This document shows positions 22,001 to 33,161 of a stretch of 64,000 nucleotides of DNA, piece by piece. The notes under the pieces are model-generated. The model did not search any database, was not told where the DNA came from, and worked only from the letters and a program-made list of their open reading frames with translations. How positions within the stretch are numbered: the stretch's first letter is position 1; each line of letters opens with the position of its first letter. Both the position numbers and the translations under genes were made by a program. Origin of the DNA: Rehmannia glutinosa (Eukaryota > Streptophyta > Magnoliopsida > Lamiales > Orobanchaceae); NCBI GenBank assembly GCA_016081115.2, contig CM071930.1:3577419-3641418 (forward strand), given 5' to 3'.

Positions 22001-25000
22001 CACCTCCAGGCTCCATATAGCACTAGTCCTTAAGGGTCTCGTGTATTCTAGAACATCTTCAAAAAAGTGTTCTATCTTCAATTTAGACCAAAAACTTATT
22101 AATATTCTCAAAAAAAGCCGGTGCCATTTTGAAGATTTGAACAATTTTGCGCCAAAAATGGCACAAGAATATAGTTAAGCTAATTTTTTTCTTTTTCCTT
22201 TGTTTTAAATTAATGATTTCAGTATATTAAAATATGTACTAAAATGAAATATTACGGAATATTATTATTGTTTAGTCTCGAATTTAGTGCAAACGGTCGG
22301 AAATGATATACACAGATTTTTCACTAAAATAATACAAAATATGCACTAAAATTGTATAAACTGTTGAATATGTGTTAGGACACTGTTTGTGAGTGAAATG
22401 ATTCACATTAAATCCTCACTCATTTATCAGATTAAAATTCTAAATTCTTGTCACATCTGAAATCATTTATCATTTCTTTTAATTTTATTTTCGAGAAACT
22501 GGTAATACATTAAACCCTTTTATACATTTTCTACAATTTTTTCCCCGAGAACTAATGCCTGCAATATTGTTACAGGTGGATCGAAGGTACAACCATTACT
22601 GCGAGCAAATGCAGATGGTGGTGAACTCATTCGACATGATGATGGGGTTCGGCGCCGCGGCGCCGTACACCTCACTCGCACAAAAGGCCATGTCCCGCCA
22701 TTTCAGGTGCCTGAAGGACGCCATCGCCGCTCAGCTAAAGCACAGCTGCGAGCTGTTAGGCGAAAAAGACGGCGCCGGCACGTCGGGCGTGACGAAAGGC
22801 GAAACGCCGAGGCTGAGGATTTTGGAGCAAAGCTTGAGACAACAAAGAGCATTTCAACAAATGGGTATAATGGAACAAGAAGCCTGGAGGCCTCAGCGTG
22901 GCTTGCCTGAACGATCTGTCAACGTTTTGAGGGCTTGGCTTTTCGAGCATTTTCTGCACCCGTACGTATTTTTTCTTCTCTTTTCACTTTTCTCTAGTAA
23001 TGTGCAATTAAAGGAGAAATGGAATCTTTAATATGGGATCAAGAAAAAGTAGTTAATCAATAAAGAAATTAATCATTATTGTGGAATTCTATGATAAGAC
23101 AATTCTTGCATTGTTGAACGTTTTTTCTTGTTCTCCCTGTGAATTGTGATCTCTTTTGTAGGCAATATATGAGTAATGTAATGCCCTGAAAAGTTGTTAT
23201 TTTTTTTCCATGTATTCATATATTAGGGTGGTAATTTTCGAAGGGACACGGTAGCATGATAAAAAAATATATGAAAATAACAAGTTAGTATTTGGTCTTA
23301 TTGTGTTTGTGTCCGACTCAATACGGAATATTCGTGTCGTATCATGTTCATGCCTACACAACAAGGATTGTATTGACTATTTGTATTGATTTAATTCATG
23401 AAAAGATTTTGTATGTTTTTATTTGTATCGTGTATTGTCGTGTGATATCGTATCATTCAAAATTAGTCAGTTTTTCTTTCAACTTATCCCATCAAATCGT
23501 GTTATGCCATGCCGTGTTAACATGAAGAATTTCGTATTCGTGCAAGTACAATCCCTTATCATATTGTATTCGTATTTAACCTTGTCGTGTCATGTCGTTA
23601 TCTTGTCAAAAATAGGAAATAGAAAATAGAGAATTTGCCAATGACTTTATAGCCAAATTGGTTACAAGCGAGGTAATCATTGGCCTCTCCATGAGAGGTT
23701 AATTAAGGGTTTGAGTCCCTCGGGGCACAATGGTGGAACAATTAATATTGAGGGCTTCAAGCGGCAGTATGAGAGGCTGAAACTCGGTGGGGACCTACGA
23801 CTGGAAAGAGGAGAGTCCAGTATGAAACAATATTTGGGGTATGACTTGTGCGCGATAGTTGATGATATTAGGGACCTGGACAGATGGGTGTCCAGTATGA
23901 AGCAATCATTTGGGGGACAACTTGTGCGCAGTAGTGGGGGATTTTAAGGACATGAGAACCATTGTGCATTCTCGCGGTTTACATTTGAAAGTTCCTGAGA
24001 AGCCGGGGTTATTTCCCGAAAAACTAGTCATGTGAGAACATGGAATCTCGGTTATTAAAAAAAAAACTGTTTCAAGTTTTAATTTCCTATCTAACCCTCT
24101 TCACTTCTCTCTCTAGCTAGACTCTAGCATGTCTCCCCAACTATGCAATGGTGAAATGATAGTATAAAACTGCCCCACAAATTATATTTACACTTAGCAC
24201 TTTTCAATAGTTTATGCATGTCTTTAAATCACAGTTATATAAAGTGCATTACACATATATAATAAATAAAAACACACAGTAACTTTAGTAAAATTTGTCT
24301 GAGGTAACATTTTGGTAAGAGAGAAAGTACGATGAATATGTTAAAAAAGAAAATAGCAGCAGAGCGTGCAGCTGTTCACTTTATCTCTGCATCATCTGCA
24401 CCCATTGCTGCCACTCTTGTATATATATATGATCCCTCTTAGATTCTCACGCCCATGCACAAATTAAAAACTAAATAAAATAAAATAAAAATTCCAATAA
24501 ATCTAATGTCCTTTTCATTATTTGTGGTCTCTTTCTCTCAGGTACCCAAGTGACGCAGATAAGCATCTCTTGGCCCGACAGACTGGTCTATCAAGAAATC
24601 AGGTATTCTTCTTTTGGGTTTATATTTACTATTACGTACTCGCGCGTTTTCTTACTCTCTTTTTTGCACATATATATGAAGAAAGCGTGTTTAATTAATT
24701 TCCATGGATTGTGACAAAACATTTTTTCACTATCATTTGTCTCGTGGTGTGGGTGGGTACTGAATCTACTGATCCCAGTAAAAATCATTAATGGAGTAGG
24801 GTTTATGACTTTGCATCATTGCATGGATTTGCGTCTTTGTTCTGTGGTTTTTTCTTATTTTTTTGTGTTGAGGAAAAGTCGTTGTCATTCTATTGAGTAT
24901 TGAGCCCTTTGATTGTTTATTGGGAATTCGTTAATGAAAAAATGGATTTTATTAAAATTGACAGAATATTAAATATTAAAGTTCTCACCAGTCTTAGAGC

Positions 25001-28000
25001 ATGTTTTGTAATAACTACTATTCAAGTTTTTAGATGAGTTCGTCGTTAAGTAAAAGTGTATTAAACATTTAACAAAAATTACTATGAGACAGTCTCATAG
25101 ATATAAGATTATAATCAATGGGAAAAATTCTAATTTTAAATAAGATTTCAACCTGACTCTTCTATAAAAAGAATTCATATATACTTTTGTGTTTCTTATG
25201 ATATGTTTTATAAATTTAGATGCATGAGATGCTAGCATGTAATAACTCATCATCGTTAAATAGTCACATCTCTAACGACTCGAACTTTTAGATGATGTGG
25301 CTATTCAATAAAAATACGGGTGTATTAGAATATTATTAATTATTAAAAACACGTCTCTTGTAAAACGGTCGCAACCAATTAATTGCACTTTTAATATAAA
25401 AAGTGATACATTTAGTGTAAAAATTGATTATTTGTATGAATATACTTAATTTTAGAGTATTTAGACAAGATATCACTTTTTATACTAAAAATATCACCCG
25501 TCGTATCGTGCGACCGTCTTACACAAATTTTTGACAATTATTCAATAGTTTGCCCGTGTAACAACCTAAACTTTTAGGTAAGGTAGTTATTCAATAAAAA
25601 TATTATTAAAAATATATTTGAAGAAAAGATATGACAATAATAATTATAATTGATTTGATTTATTTGTATTCTTCTAAAAAACATTGTTTGGATATGGTTT
25701 TTTTCTTTAAAAATAATACATAGTCAATGTAGTTATTCAATAAAAATATTATTAAGAATATATTTGAAGAAAAGATATGACAATAATAATTATAATTGAT
25801 TTGATTTATTTGTATTCTTCTAAAAAACATTGTTTGGATATGGTTTTTTTCTTTAAAAATAATACATAGTCAATGGATTATATATATAGTTGATTTCTTA
25901 TGTGAATATATTTTCCTAATAATGTGTATTTTGAACTTTTTTAAGAGAACCCCACATTCAAAGATTTATTTAAGTTTTCCTCAAAAAAAAAAAAGATTTA
26001 TTTAAGTAAAAACCCATATCCTTGAATAAGTTTTGTTTTAATTGTTCCCCAACAATGATGCCCATATTCTGAAACAGAGAAAAAAACGCTGCCAATATTA
26101 ATAGCATAGTCAAGTACAGAAGATAGAGACATGAAAATTTGTAGCTCTTTCTCTCTCTCTCATCAATGATTCAACCAATCCTAGCTAGGTTGCTGAATGA
26201 TTGTACTGAAAAAGGTAAATTTAAGGTGCTAGCTAGCCTTTTTTATTTTATTTTATTTTTAGGCATAATATAATGAAAGACAAATTCTCCACTATAAATG
26301 GAAACAAATAAATAATTAAACAATGAGTTGAAACAAATAAACAAGTTAACAAGCTGCTGTGGCCTAATAGAGTTAGGTGAATTTTGTCTCAATAAGTTCG
26401 AATCATTATATCTACACCACTAGATCGAGCTAGGACTTTCTTAAAGTCCCAGTGCATTAACAACAATTCCCTATTATCAAAAAAAAGGAAAAAAAAAACT
26501 AGAAAACTGGTGCGATAAGGCAACTAAAAGATCTATTACATGTTAAATATGGATACCCTACACAATCAGGTAGCTAGGTATATATATGGGATTAATGTGT
26601 AATTGGATGATTTGAAGTGTCCAATAAATCATTAGTACACTATCTAGTTTTCCTACTATGTCAATGAGTTTGAGTAAGACTCGGATCCCACCAAACCCGC
26701 CTCATATAGAGCAAGTATAAGACAAATAAATGGATATGAGACATGTAATGAGTATTGATTTGTAGACCTGAATGGTTTGGGTTGAGTAACAGGTTTAGTA
26801 TGATGACTCATCCCGAACCCAATCCATATCAATTAGTTTATACATAGTGTATATATGATTGTCAAAAGCTCTTGGTTTACATAGGTGTTTATTTTGTGGT
26901 TCATAACATATCTACAAAATTGTATAGATATCATATTTGACAAAAACTTTGAAAGCAATAGTTTGACTATGAATCATATAAATTAATTTGACTAAATATA
27001 TGAAGTTGACGGGTATAATGAGTCTAACAGATCTTACCTTCCAGACATGGGTATATGTTGGGGCAGGTCTATGTCTAAGGTGAGGAGGATCAATGCGGAT
27101 CTAAGTATTATGCTTTCAGGCAGAGGCGTAGATAGGGGGTGGCCAGGGGGGCCCCCGGCACACCCCAAATTTTTTTTTTGTCCCATTTTTTCAGTAGAAA
27201 AAAATTAAAAAAAAATTTATATGTGTTTTTTTAAAGAGAAAAAATAATTGAGCTAGGGGGAAAATGAGGGGAAAAATTTTTGGGCTAGGGGTAGCCAGCC
27301 GGGCTGGCTACGCCCCTGCTTTCAGGTCTCGGATTTGTGGTACTGATCCATTGACATCCCAAAGTTTTCCTAGTCTTGAAAAAAGGAAACACTCTAGAGT
27401 TTTCTTGAATTCAACCCTAATAATAACTTAAGCAGGCCCCACTGCCATTGTCAACCATGCCAGTTCTAAAAAACCCATATAATTAATCACTGTTTCAAAA
27501 AAGTTCCAAATAGATACACATATTTGTCTTCTCCTGATCAATTAAATTTTGTACTGAATGTGGGCAGATTGGTAGTAAACATCATTAAATTTCTTGTAGT
27601 CACCACCATTTAATTTAACCCATATGTCTGTACAATCAAACCTCAATTAATTAACCTCATATCTTTGAATTTGGTCCTTTTTCTTTTTCAGGTTTCAAAC
27701 TGGTTCATTAATGCCAGGGTCAGGCTATGGAAACCCATGGTAGAAGATATGTACCAACAAGAAGCCAAAGAGCAAGAAAAGGACCAAACCAGCAGCAACA
27801 CCACCAGTCCTGACAACAATGCACAAATTCCAACGCCTCCTCCTCCGACCACCGCCACCGCCACCACATCCGCCACCGCCACATTTACTACTCCGCCTGC
27901 TGGCAAAAGACCCGAAATTAATGCCCAGGAAAATGACCCTTCATTTGTCGCAATTAATGCCCACTTCTTCTCGGAAAACCAAGCCAATTACAACAATGTT

Positions 28001-28213
28001 TCGGTCCCTGGTGGTGGTGTCGCCACCTCTTCCGAGGCGGCGCAGACTTTTCCGGCGGCATTGCACGAGACGGACACGTGGCGGAAACATGCTATGAATA
28101 AGTTTGGGACGAGTGGGGGTGACGTGTCGCTCACTCTAGGGCTACGTCACGGCGCCGGGAATCTGCCGGAGAAGAGTCATAATTTCTCGGTTAGAGACTT
28201 TGGTGGCTGTTGA
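19002..28213 (+). CDS. BEL1-like TALE homeodomain transcription factor (BLH2/BLH4, SAWTOOTH type)
   Basis: Four coding exons: 19002-19847, 22576-22961, 24542-24602 and 27692-28213 (1815 nt, 604 residues). Nuclear transcription factor; BELL proteins bind DNA as partners of KNOX proteins. Start MSQDYHHQGIFSFSNG is characteristic of the BLH2/BLH4 group, which represses KNOX genes at leaf margins. Poly-Gln lies at about 22-30. The SKY box (SKYAKAAQDLLEEFC) starts near 212. The BELL domain runs about 260-345 across exons 1-2 (LEHQRRKVKLLAML, then RRYNHYCEQMQ). The TALE homeodomain is about 386-450, with the PYP loop at 411-413 and WFINARVRLWKP from exon 4. The ZIBEL motif VSLTLGL is at 576-582 and the C-terminus is SVRDFGGC. 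Exon phases match the family: exon 2 ends two bases into a codon and exon 3 restores it. The join MLDE|VDRRY requires a GC donor at 19848, because the nearest GT would shift the frame. No frameshift or stop inside exons, so the gene looks intact. Ortholog choice between BLH2 and BLH4 is inference. Confidence 0.95.
19848..22575 (+). other. BLH intron 1 (probable GC-AG intron)
   Basis: Donor GATGAG|GCATGTAATC, acceptor TTGTTACAG|GTGGATCG. A (CT)n run follows the donor (19857-19887). A 5'-truncated LINE fills 20712-21948. The rest (19890-20690 and 21966-22560) is AT-rich without other recognisable elements. Confidence 0.8.
20712..21948 (-). mobile_element. 5'-truncated L1-type LINE (LINE-C) in BLH intron 1
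   Basis: Minus-strand remnant of ORF2, antisense to the host gene. 21859-21089 encodes a zf-RVT region (KILPKIKHFTWKACLNALPT, then VCGLCGEGTETLTHLMLEC). It runs into an RNase H domain (YLKLNSDAAI), which continues after a frameshift in 21120-20746 (LVEGLAILFALKAAKDAG, IESDCKILIDGL, FIPREANRAAHFLA). The poly-A end appears as poly-T at 20712-20724. A perfect 17-bp TSD ATATTAATTTTTATTTT lies at 20695-20711 and 21949-21965, which proves target-primed insertion and 5' truncation. Reverse transcriptase and endonuclease are absent, so it is dead. Confidence 0.93.
22962..24541 (+). other. BLH intron 2
   Basis: Donor CACCC|GTACGT, acceptor TTTCTCTCAG|GTACCC. Contains AT-rich sequence, repeated CGTGT(C/T)GT motifs at about 23300-23600 and a SINE-like insertion near 23640-24000. 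Confidence 0.85.
23640..24000 (+). mobile_element. tRNA-derived SINE-like element
   Basis: Has an A-box-like TAGCCAAATTGGTTACAAG near 23650 and a B-box-like GGGTTTGAGTCCC near 23707, the spacing of a tRNA-type internal RNA polymerase III promoter. The body has two TCCAGTATGAA(A/G)CAAT copies (about 23815 and 23890). The 3' end and TSD are not clear, so the boundaries are approximate. Confidence 0.5.
25583..25874 (+). repeat. 146-bp tandem duplication in intron 3
   Basis: Unit GTAGTTATTCAATAAAAAT ... AATAATACATAGTCAAT occurs at 25583-25728 and again at 25729-25874 with almost no differences, so it is recent. Confidence 0.9.
26355..26480 (+). mobile_element. SINE-like fragment in intron 3
   Basis: A-box-like TGGCCTAATAGAGTTAGG near 26359 and B-box-like AAGTTCGAATCATT near 26394 suggest a tRNA-type SINE head, followed by CCACTAGATCGAGCTAGGAC. 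A short A-rich tail is seen near 26480-26500. No TSD identified. Confidence 0.45.
27121..27318. mobile_element. hAT-type MITE with 8-bp TSD in intron 3
   Basis: Left end CAGAGGCGTAGATAGG, right end CTGGCTACGCCCCTG, which form short inverted repeats (CAGRGGCGTAG). A perfect 8-bp TSD CTTTCAGG lies at 27113-27120 and 27319-27326. 198 bp, non-coding. A related interior without ends is seen at 4262-4375. Confidence 0.88.
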
Positions 28214-28239
28214 GGGATTAAATTTATATACGGTAATTA

Positions 28240-28245
28240 AATAAA
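28240..28245 (+). terminator. Candidate polyadenylation signal of the BLH gene
   Basis: AATAAA 27 bases after the stop codon, in AT-rich sequence followed by a poly-T tract (28269-28284). Plant signals are loose, so this is only a candidate. Confidence 0.4.
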
Positions 28246-30278
28246 AATATATTGATTAAACTTGTCACATTTTTTTTTTTTTTTGATGTTTTTGGTTAGA
28301 ATTTTCTCTCGTGGTTTAAATTAGTCACACATATTGAGAAGGTAGAAATTTTTCTGCACCTTTATAAATTTCCTATAATATATGTATTTAATATCCTCCG
28401 TTACGGTATTACGATGAAATCAATTTTTTGTTGGCTTAACGATTGTTTATGTTTGAATGGTCCAACACGAGACGTGATTATAGGCCACTTCGTTTGACAA
28501 ATTAGACTTTTGTCATAATCAAATAAACATATCCTGCCCTTCATGGAGTGGCCTACTAGAATATAGTGGGTTAGTTTTAAATTCTTACATCTACACCACT
28601 TCGTTTGAACCATATATAATGGAAATTACTTTAATCACTAATCTCACTGAGAGAGTTATCGTTGTATAAATTTCTTCCATTCATATCTTTTTTTTCTGAT
28701 ATATTTGCATATATTTCTTCCGTTATGCATAAATGATTGGTATATATTTCCTTTCATATTCACCACGGTTAACATTCAACATGCATGATATAAATGATCG
28801 GTATTTCCCTTAGCAATAAATTAATGATTGGTATTTTACCTTGACATATTCACCACACGATTGACATTCACCATGGTATAAATGGTCGGTATATCCCTTT
28901 AGCAATAAATGATTGGTAGTTTACCTTGACATATTCACCACGACTGACATTCATGCATAGGCAATAGTTTTTGTCACTATTAAAATTATGAAACTCATAT
29001 TAACTTTGACAACACATACATTTTTGTTACTTAATACACATATTTAGTGACTCAAAAAAAGATTACTAAACGGATTGATGCACGAGTTGTAAAATGATGT
29101 TCTTAATCATACTGCTAACCATGGGCGAAGCTACAATAGGACGATTGCGGTCGGCGGACCGCACTCGATATCGGGATGATCTTGTTAATTTTGAGTTGGA
29201 CTGCACTGAAAATTCAACTGAAGATCTAGTTCATATAAAAAAGATTGAGTTAAATTTTAAAAACCAATAAAGCTTATTGTTTTGGCTCAAAATATTAAGA
29301 ATTACCTGGTTCAGTTAAGGTATACTAGTCCATAAATGATTGTCTTGTTTATTATGTACAAAGATATATGTTACAAACTTGATATAGTGAACAATTTTTT
29401 TGAAAGTATTTTTTGAATGACTTTTTGTATATAAGTCTATTCCATAATAATAACAATTGTTTGGTAGTTAATTTAGAATATAATTTTGAATATGTCACTT
29501 ATCCAAAATATTCATTATAGAGAAACCATAATTGGAGATTATGAAACCCGCAAAGAATTGTTGTAAGTTAACAACATTCATATTTGCCTCCTTTTCTATT
29601 TTGTTTTTCAAATATCGGTCCGACATTTGTCCTGCCAAAATAAAAAAAAAAAATTGTCATGCCGCCCATGCCTAGATCAGCCGAATCATAGTAGGTGGCG
29701 GGAGGCCTAGTGGAACTAAGTCACAGTCGAATATTATGGGTGCTAGCTTGCACATGAGTGCAACATAAAGTTAAGAATATGTACTCCTCTATATTCAAAA
29801 TATGCCTCTCTAGGTCTCTCTAACATCAATTGGTTTTAGTGAAATGTTAGCACCAGAGATCCTGCAACTGGTATTAGAGTCAAGGTCACATATTGAATTC
29901 CCATTGGGAGTAATTTGGGAAGGAGGGAGGGGGGGTGTTAGGCACTAGGTGCAACAACAATTGTCCTAGCGCAGGCCTCATGTGGCTTAAGTCATAATAG
30001 GACTGGTAGGATCAAGTCACAGTCAAATGCCATGGACGCTTACACATGAATGCAGTATAAAGATAAGGATATGCGTTTCCATGGTGCTTGAGGTCCTACA
30101 CATCGTACGGGACCATGTAGGAATAAGAATAATAAGACCTTTTTTTTTTGTTTTCTTGACTTTCTAAGTAAAAAGTTTCTTGATCATTATGGGAATCATA
30201 ATCATATCACAAACGGTCACTCAATCAAATTATCCCATGCATGCCACTTAAGAAAATTATTAAGCTAGATCTCTATTC
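28246..30278. other. Intergenic stretch between the BLH gene and the nested TE block
   Basis: No gene. It holds a ~90-100-bp repeat array at 28729-28955 and two diverged, similarly worded segments at about 29690-29800 and 29990-30100 (AAGTCACAGTC(G/A)AAT...ACATGA(G/A)TGCA), probably remnants of one TE family. Confidence 0.5.
28729..28955 (+). repeat. Degenerate ~90-100-bp tandem repeat
   Basis: About two and a half units built on AAATGATTGGTA, TTTACCTTGACATATTCACCACG and GACATTCA, for example near 28728, 28834 and 28908. Confidence 0.65.
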
Positions 30279-30456
30279 TTTTTTTTTTAATAAATGCAAA
30301 ATATTATTAAAAAAGAAAATATAGTGCACTGTTTACAAGACAAGCAGCTAGCTTTTTAAAAAAAGGGGTCTCGTTAAAACCTACCAAAGTAAAATCTATT
30401 GGGAAAAACCTTTGATAGGAAAAAGAGTACCCCATAAAAGAAACAACAGAAATAAC

Positions 30457-30908
30457 TTAAAATCTCAATCGAAATGTTGGACGTTTATTTCTAGAGGATT
30501 TTCGAAGGACATTGACATGTGTTAGTTTTGCACGTGCTTGAGTATCCTCTTGATGGTCTGATGTATCTTTTGGAATATCGGCCCATGATCCTCCAACCAC
30601 AATTGTCAGAGCGTTCATAGCTTCTAACGAATCACTTGAGTGAAGGACAATCGGAGCAGATAAAGAGTCGCCTAACTTGGTCTTTAAAGCTTCCAATTTG
30701 TCTGTTTCATCTTGATCGTCTTCATCCGCCATATCTGACCAACGTTTCCGGGCAGCAACATCCATAGCCTTGAACCCCTCGGAAGGATCATTGGAGCTAC
30801 AGACATAATCATTAAAAGAAAGGCTATTTGAAACTATTATCATTCCACGTTGCAAATTAATCTGTTCATATTCATCCAAATTTGTTGCATGCGGTTGATA
30901 AGGAACCA
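30457..30908 (-). pseudogene. LINE-A ORF1, C-terminal part
   Basis: Open minus-strand frame of about 150 codons, beginning directly at the CACTA-1 edge. It ends RNKRPTFRLRF before a stop, with acidic (DEDDQDETD) and basic patches, as in the C-terminal tail of plant L1 ORF1. Its natural N-terminal continuation is the piece ending at 42310 on the other side of CACTA-1: GAC AGA GCC AT joins in frame to the GTT CCT TAT that begins this piece. ORF1 proteins are RNA-binding, gag-like chaperones of the LINE RNP. Confidence 0.7.
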
Positions 30909-31300
30909 TACTATAAGAAAAATGCTCAACAACAACAGATATAATATGTTGTGTATTACAATAATCAGGCGTTGTAGTAGATGGTGTTGTAAAAGAATCC
31001 GCTCAACGACAACAGTTACAATCTGTTGTCGTTAATAAGAAAACAACGGTTAGAATCTGTTGTCTTTTAATGCTGAAAGACAACAATTGGGACAATGGTT
31101 GGTATCTGTTTTTGAATTATGAGATACAACAATATATTTGACAATGGTTAATATCCGTTGTGGTGTTGAATTATCACAACAGTTCTACAATGCTTCAAAA
31201 CCGTTGTACTTTGTAACTATTTCAACAACAGATCACATCCGTAGTGGTTTTGCAGTATTACAACAGTTTAACAAGCCATAAAAACCGTTGTAATTTTAAA
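30909..31300. repeat. CACTA-1 subterminal repeats, left
   Basis: Repeated CAACAACAGAT, GACAACAGTTACAATC, CTGTTGTCG and ACAACAGTT(C/T) units, in both orientations, spaced about 30-45 bases apart. In CACTA elements such arrays bind the TNPA-type protein. Confidence 0.8.
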
Positions 31301-31755
31301 CCATGGCTAATGTATTTTATATTTGGTGTCTATTATTTTTTCACATGTGGTAATATAAATTTTGATTTCATATATGCAAAAAACAAACACAATACAAGAA
31401 AACAACGTATAACTAACTAAAACAAAACATGACATTCAAGTGATTGTATCTAGTACATGTCTGCAAAGGTTTAAAAAAACAAATATATCAGAAATATATC
31501 TAACAAGTGTTTAACAAAACGTCTAACAAGTGTTCTCAAAGTTACACTAATTCTTTCGTTAAGGGCAGCTGCAAAGCACTCCAATATCATGCCTGCAAAT
31601 AATAAGTATATACATCAATTTACATAATTTAAGTTCATGCCTCCAAATAAGAAGTATATACATCAATTTATATTAAAATCAAATTCACTCAATTACAGAA
31701 TGTGCATTCTTTATAACTATGAAAATTTGCATATAACTATGAACAAAATACCTAT
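31301..31755. other. CACTA-1 interior, non-coding
   Basis: AT-rich sequence between the left subterminal array and the Ulp1-like tail. It contains a short direct repeat AATAAGTATATACATCAATTTA near 31600 and 31648. Confidence 0.5.
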
Positions 31756-32025
31756 TCACTCATGTATATGGTCTTGGACACATTCTGCCCACTTCGATCG
31801 CACTTCATCAATTTGAACTTGTGAATACTCTACATTTGAGAACTGTGAGAAAAAAACATAGGTATTATAATTGGCTCCAATTATTAAACATTTGCAAAAA
31901 ATATGAGAACGCCAAATTTTAATATAATTTAGCATTGATCACAATGAAGTCATGTATATAGTTGAATCTTCTACAATTTGCCTCATGTACCTCATCACAA
32001 ATAATCGCATTGGAATGCATCAGGT
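31756..32025 (-). pseudogene. Tail of a CACTA-borne Ulp1-like gene
   Basis: Minus-strand exon-like blocks at the 3' side of CACTA-1. About 32020-31955 reads VMRYMRQIVEDST. 31842-31756, after acceptor TTCTCACAG, reads YSQVQIDEVRSKWAE and ends QDHIHE before TGA. The order MRYM.. followed by a (Y)xQxxIDEVRxxWA tail is what I know from the C-terminal end of Ulp1-like proteins encoded by plant CACTA elements. The catalytic part is missing. The first block has a poor donor, so this is a remnant. Confidence 0.55.
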
Positions 32026-33161
32026 TGAATAGGAGCCTATGTTTGAAACAATTTTAAATGACATTGATAAGTATTAGACAACTTAGTTCATTAATACAAG
32101 GCAAAGCAGAGTGAGATATGCTCTAGCTACCAAGTTCATGCATTTCAAGCCTCAGATATCCTTTAACACCATAAAGATAGAACATCAAGATATTCAAAGT
32201 GAGCAAATATTTTTAAATTACCTTTTCATTTATCTCAACACAACAGAAGAGCAAACAAATCTAAGGTGCCAGAACAAAATTTAAACTAGAAAAGCGAAAA
32301 TTTAAAGAGTCTCACTAATTTTTTTTAACTTTCTCGTTCAATTTCAAAACAATAGTACCATGCGCGCACATGATCAAATTGCTTCCATCCTTTTCAAATT
32401 TATATCATTATCTAATATTCTCTGCTATTAACTTCCATACACCATATCAAATTTTCAGTTGATAACAGCCTAATATAAAATTTACACAATGTTCGGGCCA
32501 CTGTAATACTACAAGAATCCTCAACACAATAAAACAAGCTAAAACGCAGCTCTTAATGTTTTAAATCCAGCGGTGCAAATCTTAGAGAAGCAATTGACAT
32601 ATCTCCTGTTTAAGGTCACAAATTAATTGAATGCACAATATGTCGAGAAAATAATGTGTATTTCGATTTAAATGGAAATATTGATATAATTGATTAGGTT
32701 CCAACTAGGGGTCATATTAACCCAAAGTCTCAGGTGCTCAAGCCTAGATTGGATCCTCTAGCCAAATGTAAATGAGATCCTATCAAGCTCAAGTCCTTAA
32801 TATACGTCATCAGTTGACAAACTGGATTTGTTTAAAAGGATAATGTCCCAGAGAACTCAACGAAACCAAAAGATTCAAACCACGACCCTGAAAATAACAA
32901 TAAGTCGATAGAAAGAAAGAGAAAAATGACCACTGACTGGAGAGTTTAGGGACTGAAGACAACATTGATATATTCAAATAGAAAAATTTTAATGGTTAAC
33001 AGCAATTTCCATTAAGTTGGTTCAAAGTTCAAACGAAGATATTGACCATGGTAATCATAATGCTAAAACCTTTCAGGAAGCAACTCATGGAGGAAAAACA
33101 CATCCCACATTATAAATATTATAGTTCTTTTTGGAAGAGTATCAACTTGCATTATACTTAC
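32026..33161. other. CACTA-1 interior between Ulp1-like tail and captured exons
   Basis: AT-rich, no convincing exon. I looked for the missing end of the SH3 domain (the KKKRPGRDGKMAG-type segment) on the minus strand and did not see it. Confidence 0.5.

Larger units (their letters stand above)
24603..27691 (+). other. BLH intron 3
   Basis: Donor AATCAG|GTATTC, acceptor TTTTTCAG|GTTTCAAAC. The longest intron (3.1 kb). It contains a hairpin-forming MITE-like stretch at 25360-25530, a 146-bp tandem duplication at 25583-25874, a SINE-like piece near 26355 and a hAT MITE at 27121-27318. The remainder is AT-rich. Confidence 0.85.

Noticed and set aside
27688..28097. ORFs overlapping the last BLH exon in other frames (99 aa -, 92 aa +)
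   Set aside because: Low-complexity shadows of the Pro/Thr/Ala-rich C-terminal coding sequence.
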